A DNA stretch of 44,861 bases from CAYJEQ01 sp964369235. GTDB lineage: Bacteria; Bacillota; Clostridia; Oscillospirales; Ruminococcaceae. The stretch is taken from assembly GCA_964369235.1 (NCBI GenBank), contig CAYJEQ010000015.1:1-44861 (forward strand), in the 5' to 3' direction. Position 1 is the stretch's first letter; each line of letters begins with the position of its first letter. Made by a program: the position numbers and the translations under genes. Below are positions 1 to 8,297 of the stretch, piece after piece. The notes below the pieces were generated by a model. The model was not told where the DNA came from. It did not search any database and saw nothing but the letters and a program-made list of their open reading frames with translations.

Positions 1-53
1 CGGTCGCCCGGATGATTTTGAGTCATCTGCGTCTGCCATTCCGCCACACCGGC
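1..53 (-). tRNA. tRNA-Leu (anticodon CAA), 5' part only
   Basis: Read on the minus strand, the sequence begins GCCGGTGTGGCGGAATGGCA, a typical leucine tRNA acceptor and D-arm start. It continues with an anticodon stem GATGA/TCATC closing the 7-nt loop CTCAAAA, which gives anticodon CAA (reads UUG). The variable arm, T arm and 3' end lie beyond the left edge of the window. The start of a long class II variable arm (CCGGGCGACCG) is just visible. Confidence 0.9.
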
Positions 54-118
54 ATATAGCACTTACATATTTTACACTATTTCTCATAAATATGCAAGTG
101 CTTTTTTACTATTTGATT

Positions 119-2377
119 TTAAACCTTAGTATCTGGTAATTTTCCAATTTGTACTAGATTAGTATGCTGAGAATTCCCCTTTGCTAAAGGTGATGGTATA
201 TGGGAAGTAAGCACATTAATAGAGCCTGCTATATCATTATTATCATTATCAGTATTGTGCCATGCACCCTGAGATAATGCCACTACTCCACTTACAATTC
301 TATCTGTTATCTTAATAGGAATTATAATCTTACCTCTGTGGTTGTAGACCTCTACCATTTCCCCATCAGCTAATTGTCTTTGATTGGCATCTTGCTTATT
401 AATCCATAGTAGCTGTGGATCTACTTTATGTAGCTCTAAATTATTATCGTGGGTAGAATGACATCTCCTCTTAGTATGCCAACCAATTAGCTGTAGTGGA
501 TATTCTTTTATGAGTGTATCCTCATGGCCTTCTTGGGCTGGAATGTACATTGGTATAGCTGGTACAAATTCTTTAAACTGCCCGCTGTGTATTCTTTTTG
601 AGAAAATCTCTATCTTCCCACTTTCCGTTGGGAATTTATTATTTGCAAAGTCTTCTATCTGCTTTTTAAAAGCAACTATATTTTTTTGCTCTGGATATTT
701 GTATATACCATCTTGTTTAAAATCTTGATATGATGGCATTAAGGCATTTTTTTCTTTTAACTGATTATAGCAATACTCTAACCAGCTTGAGGTAGTATCA
801 TTGCTTTGAGTAAACTCAGCTTTTAGCCCTAATTTTTCTGAAAGCTCAACCAACCAGTCATACTCAAATCGACATTGTCCCAGTGGCTCCATCACCTTGT
901 TATGAAAACCAAAGAAATCTCCCGAATTCCATGGCAGTGCGATATTTTCTCCTTCAAACATAGATGTACCTGGTAGGAGAATATCAGCAAATTTTGCACT
1001 AGGTGTCATAAATAAATCACTGCACACTATAAACTCACATTTACTTGTGTCAGATAGTATTTCTTTGGTTTTATTTATATCCCCATGCTGATTTATTAAG
1101 ATATTGCCAGCTAGATTAAATATCATCTTAATATCACTTGGTAACTGTTCTAAGCCTTCTACCCCATCTAATTTTGTCATGGTGCTACCATGGGTAATCC
1201 CATCTGTCCACAGAAATGAAGGTATCTTTCCCTTAAATGGGTTTACTACAGAAGGTATATATGGCATAGGATTAGATGGAACATAACCACTACCTGCTGC
1301 CCAACCTCCACTTATGCCTATATTCCCTGTTAGGGCTGCTAAAGCTATAATCCCTCTTGTGCCTTGCTCTCCATTTTGATGGCGTTGTGGGCCATATCCT
1401 GGTATAATTGCACAGGGCTTTGCTGCTGCAATATCTAATGCTAACTGGTAAATTACATCTTCTGGTATACCTGTAATCTTAGATGCCCATGATGGTGTTT
1501 TTGGTGTGTTGTCTTTTTTACCTAATAAATAATCGAAATAATTAAGAGATTTATCCACATCCTCTGGCATGGTTTCCTCTGAAAACCCTATAGTGAATTT
1601 ATTAATAAAGTCATCATTATGTAAGTTTTTTGTATATATTATGTAGCACAGGCTATCTGTTAGCGCACTATCAGTTGCTGGTCTTATTGGTATCCACTTT
1701 GCATTTAAATCATTAGTTGTATCACTTTTTCTAGGGTCTATTACTATAATTGGGATACCTTTTTCTTTCGCTTTTTTAAGATAATAATTAGTGTGTGCGC
1801 CAAATTTTGTTTCTGAAGGATTGTGCCCCCATAATACAATTAACTTAGCATCAAGAAGAGTATCTGAGCTACTTCCTGTTAATGTAGTTCCATATAAGTA
1901 TGGTGTTGTGTAATTTACACAGGCAGTACTATAACTATTATAATAATCTAAGAAACCACCATCCAGTGATAGTAATCTTTTTACCATATTTCTGCCACTT
2001 ACTAAGGCATCTACTCCAGTGGCATAGTTGACATAGCGTGAACCTACTCCATAGGTATCTCTAATTCTTACCCATTCTGAGTATATAGTGTCTATTGCCT
2101 CCTGCCAGGAGATTTCTACAAACTTCCCTTCTCCTCTTTTACCTACACGCTTTAATGGGTATAAAAGCCTTTGATCATTAATAAAACTTTTATGATAGTT
2201 CATCCCCCTTACACAGGCAGTAAGTGGTGGTCTATCTGTAACTTCTTTTGCTGTTTCAGTTGAAATTTTTGTAATTTTATTATCCTTAACATGAGCCCTA
2301 ATGACACATTTACTACCACAGTTATTTCTACCCATAGTAGGTATAACACTAGCGCCATCGCTATCTTTTTTCCACAT
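119..2377 (-). CDS. Molybdopterin oxidoreductase, DMSO-reductase (DmsA-like) family catalytic subunit
   Basis: A 752-residue protein of the DMSO reductase superfamily, expected to bind bis-MGD molybdenum (or tungsten) and reduce or oxidise a small substrate that cannot be read from sequence. Seen: an N-terminal cluster motif with Cys20, Cys24 and Cys55, a conserved RLLYPLKRVG segment, a YNSYSTAC segment near residue 150 where the Mo-ligand serine usually lies, and a C-terminal molybdopterin-dinucleotide domain. The first cysteine of the usual four is replaced by Gly16. There is no twin-arginine signal, so it is probably cytoplasmic, and no DmsB- or DmsC-like partner is adjacent. I place the start at ATG 2377, 13 nt after GAGAAAGG (2391-2398), rather than at GTG 2389, which is only 1 nt from it. 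Substrate unknown. Confidence 0.85.
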   Translation of the reverse strand: MWKKDSDGASVIPTMGRNNCGSKCVIRAHVKDNKITKISTETAKEVTDRPPLTACVRGMNYHKSFINDQRLLYPLKRVGKRGEGKFVEISWQEAIDTIYSEWVRIRDTYGVGSRYVNYATGVDALVSGRNMVKRLLSLDGGFLDYYNSYSTACVNYTTPYLYGTTLTGSSSDTLLDAKLIVLWGHNPSETKFGAHTNYYLKKAKEKGIPIIVIDPRKSDTTNDLNAKWIPIRPATDSALTDSLCYIIYTKNLHNDDFINKFTIGFSEETMPEDVDKSLNYFDYLLGKKDNTPKTPSWASKITGIPEDVIYQLALDIAAAKPCAIIPGYGPQRHQNGEQGTRGIIALAALTGNIGISGGWAAGSGYVPSNPMPYIPSVVNPFKGKIPSFLWTDGITHGSTMTKLDGVEGLEQLPSDIKMIFNLAGNILINQHGDINKTKEILSDTSKCEFIVCSDLFMTPSAKFADILLPGTSMFEGENIALPWNSGDFFGFHNKVMEPLGQCRFEYDWLVELSEKLGLKAEFTQSNDTTSSWLEYCYNQLKEKNALMPSYQDFKQDGIYKYPEQKNIVAFKKQIEDFANNKFPTESGKIEIFSKRIHSGQFKEFVPAIPMYIPAQEGHEDTLIKEYPLQLIGWHTKRRCHSTHDNNLELHKVDPQLLWINKQDANQRQLADGEMVEVYNHRGKIIIPIKITDRIVSGVVALSQGAWHNTDNDNNDIAGSINVLTSHIPSPLAKGNSQHTNLVQIGKLPDTKV

Positions 2378-2440
2378 ATATATGACCACGCCTTTCTCGA
2401 AACTTCTCTTTGAAAATTTATTTTTAAACTTTAATCCTCG
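2378..2440 (-). repeat. Truncated copy of the structured 5' leader element
   Basis: Read on the minus strand, this has a TTTAAAAA/TTTTCAAA-type hairpin (forward arms about 2409-2430) followed directly by GAGAAAGG and the start region of the molybdoenzyme. The ends match the element in front of the gene at 42701-43657 (same CCTTTCTC block and same TTTGAAAATTTAT hairpin side), but the central nested hairpins are missing. It looks like an internally deleted copy. Confidence 0.45.
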
Positions 2441-2611
2441 TTATTTAAGGTCTATCTATTTATCTTTTTTATGCTTTAATTATATATTAAAGGAATTTTT
2501 TTAGCAATAGGGATTTAATTTTCTCAAAAAATACCTTGTATATATTTTACAATTTTCAAGGTGAAATTTCTGTTAATATACAAAAAATTACCATCTAAAT
2601 ATATATTGTTC

Positions 2612-2650
2612 TTGATTTTGTCAATTTACTGTGTTAATATAACAGTAAAT
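2612..2650 (+). promoter_or_regulatory. Candidate glpP promoter with overlapping palindromic operator
   Basis: TTGATT (2612-2617), 17-nt spacer and TAATAT (2635-2640) form a moderate sigma-A promoter. Overlapping the -10 is a perfect 9-bp inverted repeat, ATTTACTGT (2624-2632) and ACAGTAAAT (2642-2650), separated by 9 nt. This is the geometry of a repressor operator. The regulator is unknown. Confidence 0.5.
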
Positions 2651-2651
2651 A

Positions 2652-2702
2652 ATTGGATATTAATGTGACTATGATTAAGTCTAGTCATTACCAGTATCCA
2701 AT
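2652..2702 (+). promoter_or_regulatory. Stable hairpin in glpP 5' leader
   Basis: ATTGGATA (2652-2659) pairs with TATCCAAT (2695-2702), and TAATG-(TG)-ACTA inside pairs with TAGTCATTA, giving about 17 pairs around a 10-nt loop. No U tract follows, and the ribosome site AAAGGTG comes next. It is therefore not an intrinsic terminator; it may be an mRNA-binding target or a stabiliser. Confidence 0.45.
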
Positions 2703-2721
2703 AGGAATATAAAGGTGAAAC

Positions 2722-3291
2722 ATGGATTCAAATCTATACAGATTAATCGAAGAAACCCCTGTAATTGCTGCAATAAAAGACGATACTGGTCTTTTAAAAT
2801 GCTGTGAAAATAATAATATCAATATAGTTTTCATACTATATGGTGATGTGTGTAACATTGCTAGTATTGTAGAAAAGGTAAAATCATCAGGTAAAATAGC
2901 AATGGTACATTTAGACCTAGTATCTGGCCTTAGTAATCGTGAGGTAGTGGTAGATTTTATTAAAACTAACACATTAGCCGATGGAGTAATATCAACCCGC
3001 CCTAGCCTACTAAAACGAGCTAAGGAATTATCCCTATATACTACTTTAAGGGTTTTTGTACTTGATTCTTTAGCCTATGACAATATTGATAAGCAACTTA
3101 AACTAGCACGGCCTGATATTATGGAGATACTCCCTGGACTTATGCCTAAGGTTATCTCTAAAATAACAAATAGAACCAAGGTGCCTGTAATTGCAGGTGG
3201 TTTAATATCTGATAAAGAGGATATTGTAGCAGCCCTTTCTGCAGGTGCAATAGCTGTGTCAACTACTAATGAGAATGTTTGGAATATGTAA
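2722..3291 (+). CDS. glpP: Glycerol-3-phosphate-responsive antiterminator GlpP
   Basis: A 189-residue protein of the GlpP family, which binds glycerol-3-phosphate and leader mRNA to prevent early termination of glp transcripts. The family hallmarks are visible: ETPVIAAIKD at the N terminus, VFILYGDVCNI, VHLDLVSGLS, ADGVISTRPSLLKRAKE, EILPGLMPKVI, and the C-terminal VIAGGLISDKEDI phosphate-binding part of a TIM-barrel-like fold. Length is normal. It is the first gene of the glp cluster, 69 bp upstream of glpK and transcribed with it. Its likely target is the terminator at 4920-4974 in front of the glycerol-3-phosphate dehydrogenase genes. Start chosen at ATG 2722 after AAAGGTG. Confidence 0.93.
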   Translation: MDSNLYRLIEETPVIAAIKDDTGLLKCCENNNINIVFILYGDVCNIASIVEKVKSSGKIAMVHLDLVSGLSNREVVVDFIKTNTLADGVISTRPSLLKRAKELSLYTTLRVFVLDSLAYDNIDKQLKLARPDIMEILPGLMPKVISKITNRTKVPVIAGGLISDKEDIVAALSAGAIAVSTTNENVWNM

Positions 3292-3360
3292 GGATATTTT
3301 ATTGCAGAACAAACTGCAATTCTATATAAAAAATATGAATCACAAATCAAGGAGGACAAT

Positions 3361-4860
3361 ATGGGTAAATTTGTAATGGCAATGGATGCAGGTACTACTA
3401 GCAACAGATGTATACTTTTCAACGAAAAAGGTGAAATGTGCAGTGTAGCACAGAAAGAATTTAAACAGATATTCCCTCAACCAAGCTGGGTTGAACACGA
3501 TGCTAACGAAATTTGGTCAACACAGTTAGGTGTAGCTGTAGAAGCTATGGCTAAAATTGGCGCTAAGGCAGAAGATATTGCTGCAATCGGTATTACTAAT
3601 CAGAGAGAAACAACTGTAGTTTGGGATAAAGTTACAGGTGAACCAGTTTACAATGCTATCGTGTGGCAGTGTAGAAGAACTTCTGAGTATTGTGATTCTT
3701 TAAAAGATAAAGGTCTAAACGATATGTTTAGAGAAAAAACAGGTCTTGTTATTGACGCTTATTTCTCTGGAACTAAGCTAAGATGGATCCTTGAAAATGT
3801 ACCAGGTATAAGAGAAAGAGCTGAGAAAGGTGAACTTCTATTTGGTACAATTGATACATGGCTAATCTGGAAACTTACTAAGGGTGCTGTTCATGTAACA
3901 GATTACTCCAATGCTTCCCGTACTCTAATGTATAACATCAACACTCTAGAGTGGGATGATGAAATTCTAGCAGAGTTAAATATCCCTAAATGTATGCTAC
4001 CTGAAGTTAAACCTTCTAGCTGCATCTATGGCGATAGCCATCCAGAACTACTTGGTGGCCCTATCCCTATTGCTGGTGCTGCTGGTGACCAGCAGGCTGC
4101 ACTATTTGGTCAGACTTGCTTTAAGCCTGGTGAAGCTAAAAATACATACGGCACTGGTTGCTTCATGCTAATGAACACAGGTAAAAAACCAGTATTCTCT
4201 AAAAATGGCCTAGTAACAACTATTGCTTGGGGACTAGACGGTGAAGTTACATACGCACTTGAAGGATCTATCTTTGTTGCTGGTGCTGCTATCCAGTGGA
4301 TTAGAGATGAAATGAGACTTCTAGAATCCTCTGCTGATTCTGAGTACATGGCTACTAAGGTAAAAGATACTAATGGTTGTTATGTTGTACCTGCATTTAC
4401 AGGTATGGGTGCTCCACATTGGGATCAGTATGCTAGAGGTACAATAGTTGGTATTACTCGTGGTGTAAATAAATACCATATTATCAGAGCTACACTAAAT
4501 TCAGTAGCATATCAGGTAAATGATGTTCTTCAGGCTATGAGAGCTGACTCTGGCATTTCCCTAGCTGCTCTTAAGGTTGATGGTGGTGCTAGTGCTAATA
4601 ACTATCTAATGCAAAGACAGGCAGATATTATTGATGCACCTGTAAATAGACCTGTTTGTATCGAAACTACTGCTATGGGTGCCGCTTACCTAGCTGGTCT
4701 AGCTGTAGGCTACTGGGCAAGTAAAGAAGATGTTATCAAAAACTGGGCTATTGATAAAGTATTCACCCCTGATATTGACGAAGAAGAGCGCAATAGCATG
4801 ATCAAAGGCTGGAATAAAGCTGTTAGATTTGCTCATGGTTGGGCAAAAGAAGAAGACTAA
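3361..4860 (+). CDS. glpK: Glycerol kinase
   Basis: A 499-residue FGGY-family kinase that phosphorylates glycerol with ATP to sn-glycerol-3-phosphate in the cytoplasm. Visible motifs: the N-terminal phosphate-binding DAGTTSNRC, TNQRETTVVWD, the glycerol-site segment DYSNASRTLMYNI, GAAGDQQAALFGQ, and the C-terminal DGGASANNYLMQRQADI with ATP-site residues. Length equals the family norm. The start ATG 3361 follows a strong AAGGAGG. No glpF facilitator gene is adjacent, so glycerol entry must be encoded elsewhere or be passive. A perfect promoter begins directly after the stop codon, so the next genes form a separate transcription unit. Confidence 0.97.
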   Translation: MGKFVMAMDAGTTSNRCILFNEKGEMCSVAQKEFKQIFPQPSWVEHDANEIWSTQLGVAVEAMAKIGAKAEDIAAIGITNQRETTVVWDKVTGEPVYNAIVWQCRRTSEYCDSLKDKGLNDMFREKTGLVIDAYFSGTKLRWILENVPGIRERAEKGELLFGTIDTWLIWKLTKGAVHVTDYSNASRTLMYNINTLEWDDEILAELNIPKCMLPEVKPSSCIYGDSHPELLGGPIPIAGAAGDQQAALFGQTCFKPGEAKNTYGTGCFMLMNTGKKPVFSKNGLVTTIAWGLDGEVTYALEGSIFVAGAAIQWIRDEMRLLESSADSEYMATKVKDTNGCYVVPAFTGMGAPHWDQYARGTIVGITRGVNKYHIIRATLNSVAYQVNDVLQAMRADSGISLAALKVDGGASANNYLMQRQADIIDAPVNRPVCIETTAMGAAYLAGLAVGYWASKEDVIKNWAIDKVFTPDIDEEERNSMIKGWNKAVRFAHGWAKEED

Positions 4861-4889
4861 TTGACAAAGGGTTAATTTAGTTGTATAAT
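4861..4889 (+). promoter_or_regulatory. Sigma-A promoter of the glycerol-3-phosphate dehydrogenase operon
   Basis: TTGACA (4861-4866), a 17-nt spacer and TATAAT (4884-4889) match both consensus hexamers exactly. The promoter starts at the base after the glpK stop codon and drives a leader that contains a terminator. Confidence 0.88.
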
Positions 4890-4919
4890 AAAGTAAATTA
4901 AATATTAAGCTAGAGTTTG

Positions 4920-4974
4920 GAGCGAAGCAAGAAAGTATGGAAACATACTTTACTTGTTTCGCTCTTTTTGTTTT
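4920..4974 (+). terminator. Leader terminator, probable GlpP antitermination target
   Basis: GAGCGAA (4920-4926) pairs with TTCGCTC (4958-4964); the inner part GCAAG-AAAGTATG pairs with CATACTTT-A-CTTGT around a GAAA loop. It is followed by TTTTTGTTTT. It lies between a perfect promoter and the coding start at 5035, so transcripts would end here unless antiterminated. That is the arrangement known for glpD of Bacillus under GlpP control. The GlpP link is inferred from the adjacent glpP gene. Confidence 0.85.
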
Positions 4975-5034
4975 ACCCACAGGTTAAATAGCTATAATTT
5001 TAAAAATTCACACCCACAAGGAAGGATGACCGAT

Positions 5035-6471
5035 ATGTATGATGTTGTTATAATTGGCGGAGGTATTTCAGGTGCCGCTTGTGCAAGAGAACTATCTAGA
5101 TACCATGGTAAAATTCTCTTAATTGATAAGGAAGAAGATATCTGCTGTGGCACAACCAAAGCTAATAGTGCTATTATCCACGCTGGCTATGATGCCAAGG
5201 AAGGTTCCCTTATGGCTAAGCTAAATGTTCTAGGTAATAAAATGCTACCAGAACTATCAAAGGAACTTGATTTTGAATTTAGCCAAAGAGGATCTTTTGT
5301 AGTTTGTACCGATCCTTCCTCCCTACATAACCTTGACACTCTAGAAAAAAGAGCTGAGGCTAATGGTGTTCCTGTAGAGTTAATAACCGATAAGGAAAGA
5401 TTTTTCCAGATGGAGCCTAACCTATCCCCTGACACAATTGCAGTACTTTATGCTCCTACAGCTGGTATAGTATGTCCCTTTAATATGAACTTTGCCCTTG
5501 CAGAAAACGCCTATGCCAACGGTGTAGAATTTGCTTTTAATACCTGTGTAACAGGCTTTGAAAAAAAGCAGGATAGCTGGATTATCAAAACAAATAAAGA
5601 TGATATTGAAACTAAAGTAATTGTTAATGCTGCTGGTGTTTTTGCTGATGAACTTAACAATATGGTTAGTGATAAAAAAATTAATATTACCCCTCGTCGT
5701 GGAGAGTACTTCCTACTAGATAAAAGCGCTGGTAGCCATGTTACTAGAACAATTTTTGCTCTACCAACTGCTTTAGGTAAAGGTGTACTTATTACACCAA
5801 CTGTTCATGGCAATATGCTTGTTGGCCCTACTGCTGATGATATTTCTGATAAAAATGATGTAGGTACTAGTGCTCATGGTATTGGTCAGATTAATATTAA
5901 GGCAGGTATGAATGTAGCCAATCTAAATCTTAGACAGGTAATTACCTCCTTCTCAGGACTTCGTGCCCATGAAGATGGTCATGAGTTTATAATTGGAGAA
6001 GCTGAAGGTGCCGAAGGCTTTATTAACTGCGCTGGTATAGAATCCCCTGGCCTATCAAGTGCACCTGCTATTGGTGTAATGGTAGCTGATATAGTTAGTG
6101 AGAAACTATCCCTAGAGAAAAAAGCTGATTTTAATGGTAGCAGAAAAGGTATAATTAACCCTGCTCACCTAACAAAAACAGAAAATATAGAGCTTATTAA
6201 AACAAATCCATCCTACAGCAATATTATATGTCGTTGTGAGATGATTACCGAAGGCGAAATTATCGATGCAGTTACCCGTCCACTAGGCGCTAGATCCCTA
6301 GATGGTGTTAAGCGAAGAACAAGAGCTGGTATGGGTAGGTGTCAAGGTGGTTTCTGTAGCCCAAGAGTTATGGAGATTATCAGCCGAGAGTGTGGTATCC
6401 CAATATCTGAAATAACCAAAATGGGTGGAAATTCTAAGATAATTGTCGGCACAAATAAAGATTCTTTATAG
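5035..6471 (+). CDS. FAD-dependent glycerol-3-phosphate dehydrogenase (GlpA/LhgO-type) with BFD [2Fe-2S] domain
   Basis: A flavoprotein of 478 residues. The N terminus DVVIIGGGISGAACAREL is the FAD Rossmann motif; a DAO-type oxidoreductase domain follows (KANSAIIHAGYD, GGRG-type segments around residues 40-360). The C-terminal BFD-like [2Fe-2S] domain has cysteines in ICRCEM and GRCQGGFC. In Clostridia this type heads a three-gene set with a second FAD protein and DUF1667, and is taken to replace GlpABC, oxidising glycerol-3-phosphate to dihydroxyacetone phosphate. Start placed at ATG 5035, 9 nt after AAGGAAGG; ATG 5026 directly touches it. Leader termination controls this gene. Confidence 0.88.
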   Translation: MYDVVIIGGGISGAACARELSRYHGKILLIDKEEDICCGTTKANSAIIHAGYDAKEGSLMAKLNVLGNKMLPELSKELDFEFSQRGSFVVCTDPSSLHNLDTLEKRAEANGVPVELITDKERFFQMEPNLSPDTIAVLYAPTAGIVCPFNMNFALAENAYANGVEFAFNTCVTGFEKKQDSWIIKTNKDDIETKVIVNAAGVFADELNNMVSDKKINITPRRGEYFLLDKSAGSHVTRTIFALPTALGKGVLITPTVHGNMLVGPTADDISDKNDVGTSAHGIGQINIKAGMNVANLNLRQVITSFSGLRAHEDGHEFIIGEAEGAEGFINCAGIESPGLSSAPAIGVMVADIVSEKLSLEKKADFNGSRKGIINPAHLTKTENIELIKTNPSYSNIICRCEMITEGEIIDAVTRPLGARSLDGVKRRTRAGMGRCQGGFCSPRVMEIISRECGIPISEITKMGGNSKIIVGTNKDSL

Positions 6472-6483
6472 GGGGAATTTACA

Positions 6484-7749
6484 ATGAAAACATATGATAT
6501 AGTAATAATTGGTGGTGGACCAGCTGGTCTTGCTGCTGCCATTGCTGCTAGAGACAGTGGAATAGATAGTATATTAGTATTAGAGCGTGATAAGGAATTA
6601 GGTGGTATCCTTAATCAGTGTATCCACAACGGTTTCGGACTACATACTTTTAAAGAAGAATTAACTGGCCCTGAGTATGCTACAAGGTATGTAGAACAAC
6701 TATTAGAAAAGGATATCCCCTATAAGCTAAACACGATGGTAATGAATATAACCCCTGACAAAATCATTACTGCAATGAACAAAGAAGACGGTCTTTTTGA
6801 CATTCAGGCAAAAGCTGTAGTTCTAGCAATGGGATGTAGAGAGCGTTCTCGTGGTGCACTTAATGTTCCTGGTTATCGCCCAGCAGGTGTATTTTCTGCA
6901 GGAACTGCACAGCGTCTTGTAAACATGGAAGGTTACCTTCCTGGCAGAGAGGTTGTTATACTAGGTTCGGGTGATATCGGTCTTATTATGGCAAGAAGAA
7001 TGACCTTTGAAGGAGCTAAAGTTAAAGTTGTAGCAGAGCTAATGCCTTACTCTGGTGGACTTAAACGAAATATTGTACAGTGCCTTGATGACTATGATAT
7101 TCCACTAAAACTAAGCCATACTGTAGTGGATATCAAAGGCAGAGAAAGACTGGAAAGCGTGACCCTTGCCCAAGTTGATGAAAATCTAAAACCTATCCCA
7201 GGCACTGAGGAAGAATATACCTGTGACACTCTACTACTTTCTGTTGGTCTTATTCCAGAAAATGAGCTTTCTGATGGAATGGGTATAGAAATGAGCCGAA
7301 TAACCTCTGGCCCAATTGTAAACGAGAGCCTTGAAACAAATATTGAGGGTGTATTCGCTTGTGGTAATGTTCTTCATGTGCATGACCTAGTGGATTTCGT
7401 ATCAGAAGAAGCTGCTGCTGCTGGTAAAAATGCTGCTAACTATGTTAAAGGCAATAACACTATCACCTCAGGAGAAAGTATTGTCCTAAGTGGTGAAAGT
7501 GGTGTTCGTTATACCGTACCTGCAACTATTAATCCTCAGCGTATGGAGGATAATCTTATAGTGAGATTTAGAGTTGGGGCTGTTTACACCAACAGCTATA
7601 TTGAGGTTTATTTTGATGATGAGTTAATCTCTCGTAAAAAGAAGATTATTATGGCACCTGGTGAGATGGAAGAAGTTAAACTACTGCGTAGTAAACTTCT
7701 AGAATACCCAAGTATTAAAAAAATCACTATTAAAATAGCAGAAGCATAA
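6484..7749 (+). CDS. NAD(P)/FAD-dependent oxidoreductase, second subunit of the glycerol-3-phosphate dehydrogenase module
   Basis: A 421-residue pyridine-nucleotide-disulfide-type flavoprotein. Seen: FAD-binding GGGPAGLAAAIAARDSG near the N terminus, GGILNQCIHNGFGLH, a second nucleotide-binding motif ILGSGDIGLIMARRM about residue 160, and the FAD-binding C-terminal signature GVFACGNVLHVHDLVD. A C-terminal extension of about 100 residues follows. It has no thioredoxin-reductase CxxC. It starts 12 bp after the previous stop and is followed by the DUF1667 gene, so one operon. The role is inferred from this conserved three-gene context: passing electrons from glycerol-3-phosphate to a carrier. 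Confidence 0.85.
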   Translation: MKTYDIVIIGGGPAGLAAAIAARDSGIDSILVLERDKELGGILNQCIHNGFGLHTFKEELTGPEYATRYVEQLLEKDIPYKLNTMVMNITPDKIITAMNKEDGLFDIQAKAVVLAMGCRERSRGALNVPGYRPAGVFSAGTAQRLVNMEGYLPGREVVILGSGDIGLIMARRMTFEGAKVKVVAELMPYSGGLKRNIVQCLDDYDIPLKLSHTVVDIKGRERLESVTLAQVDENLKPIPGTEEEYTCDTLLLSVGLIPENELSDGMGIEMSRITSGPIVNESLETNIEGVFACGNVLHVHDLVDFVSEEAAAAGKNAANYVKGNNTITSGESIVLSGESGVRYTVPATINPQRMEDNLIVRFRVGAVYTNSYIEVYFDDELISRKKKIIMAPGEMEEVKLLRSKLLEYPSIKKITIKIAEA

Positions 7750-7758
7750 AACTTAAAG

Positions 7759-7795
7759 TAATCAATATACCGGTCTAAACACTAGAATATTGATT
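7759..7795 (+). promoter_or_regulatory. Intercistronic hairpin before the DUF1667 gene
   Basis: AATCAATAT and ATATTGATT form a 9-bp stem directly upstream of the AAGAAAGG ribosome site. There is no U tract, so it is more likely an mRNA processing or translation element than a terminator. Confidence 0.4.
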
Positions 7796-7817
7796 AAAGA
7801 AAGGTATGGTTGTATTT

Positions 7818-8174
7818 ATGGAAATTAAAAATATTATATGTATTAGCTGTCCTCTAGGCTGTCCCCTACAGGTAGAGTTTGATGGTGTAAATATTGGTAG
7901 TGTTACAGGAAACACCTGTAAGCGTGGTGAAGTTTACGCTAAAAAAGAATTAACTAATCCTACTAGAATTGTTACTTCTACAGTTAGAGTTACTGGTAGT
8001 GATGTAGAAATGGTATCAGTTAAAACAAAGGACGATATTCCTAAAGGTAAAATATTTGAATGTGTAAAAGCCCTTAAAGATGTTGTAGTGTCCTCCCCTG
8101 TTAAAGTTGGGGATATTATAATCAGCAATGTAGCCGACACAGGCGTGGATATTGTAGCTACAAGAAATGCTTAG
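7818..8174 (+). CDS. DUF1667 protein, small iron-sulfur subunit of the module
   Basis: A 118-residue cysteine protein. The N terminus reads CISCPLGCPLQV, and a fourth cysteine follows in GNTCKRGEVYA. This CxxCxxxC...C pattern resembles the N-terminal [4Fe-4S] domain of molybdopterin oxidoreductases, but here it stands alone. DUF1667 proteins regularly follow the two flavoproteins seen upstream. A role as electron-transfer subunit is inferred. Start placed at ATG 7818, 13 nt after AAGAAAGG (7797-7804), because the alternative ATG at 7806 lies 1 nt from the site. It is the last gene before the operon terminator. Confidence 0.85.
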   Translation: MEIKNIICISCPLGCPLQVEFDGVNIGSVTGNTCKRGEVYAKKELTNPTRIVTSTVRVTGSDVEMVSVKTKDDIPKGKIFECVKALKDVVVSSPVKVGDIIISNVADTGVDIVATRNA

Positions 8175-8212
8175 GAAAACCTATTGTAATTTTTACATAA
8201 ACTAAATTTTAT

Positions 8213-8254
8213 AAGGCTATCTAAATAGATATTTCTGTTTAGATAGCCTTTTTG
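8213..8254 (+). terminator. Terminator of the glp operon
   Basis: AAGGCTATCTAAA (8213-8225) and TTTAGATAGCCTT (8238-8250) form a 13-bp stem, followed by a run of T. Confidence 0.88.
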
Positions 8255-8297
8255 TATTACTATTAGTTATTTATTCTCTTTTACTTTACATATATAT

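Larger units (their letters stand above)
2441..2721. other. Divergent intergenic region between molybdoenzyme and glpP
   Basis: No gene seen. It holds an inverted repeat ACCTTG...CAAGGT (about 2531-2563), the glpP promoter and palindromic operator candidate (2612-2650), and a long hairpin in the glpP leader (2652-2702). All are listed separately where supportable. Confidence 0.6.

Noticed and set aside
119..2377. Selenocysteine or broken frame in the molybdoenzyme
   Set aside because: The frame is complete without an internal TGA. The missing first cluster cysteine is encoded as glycine (GGT), not as a stop or frameshift.
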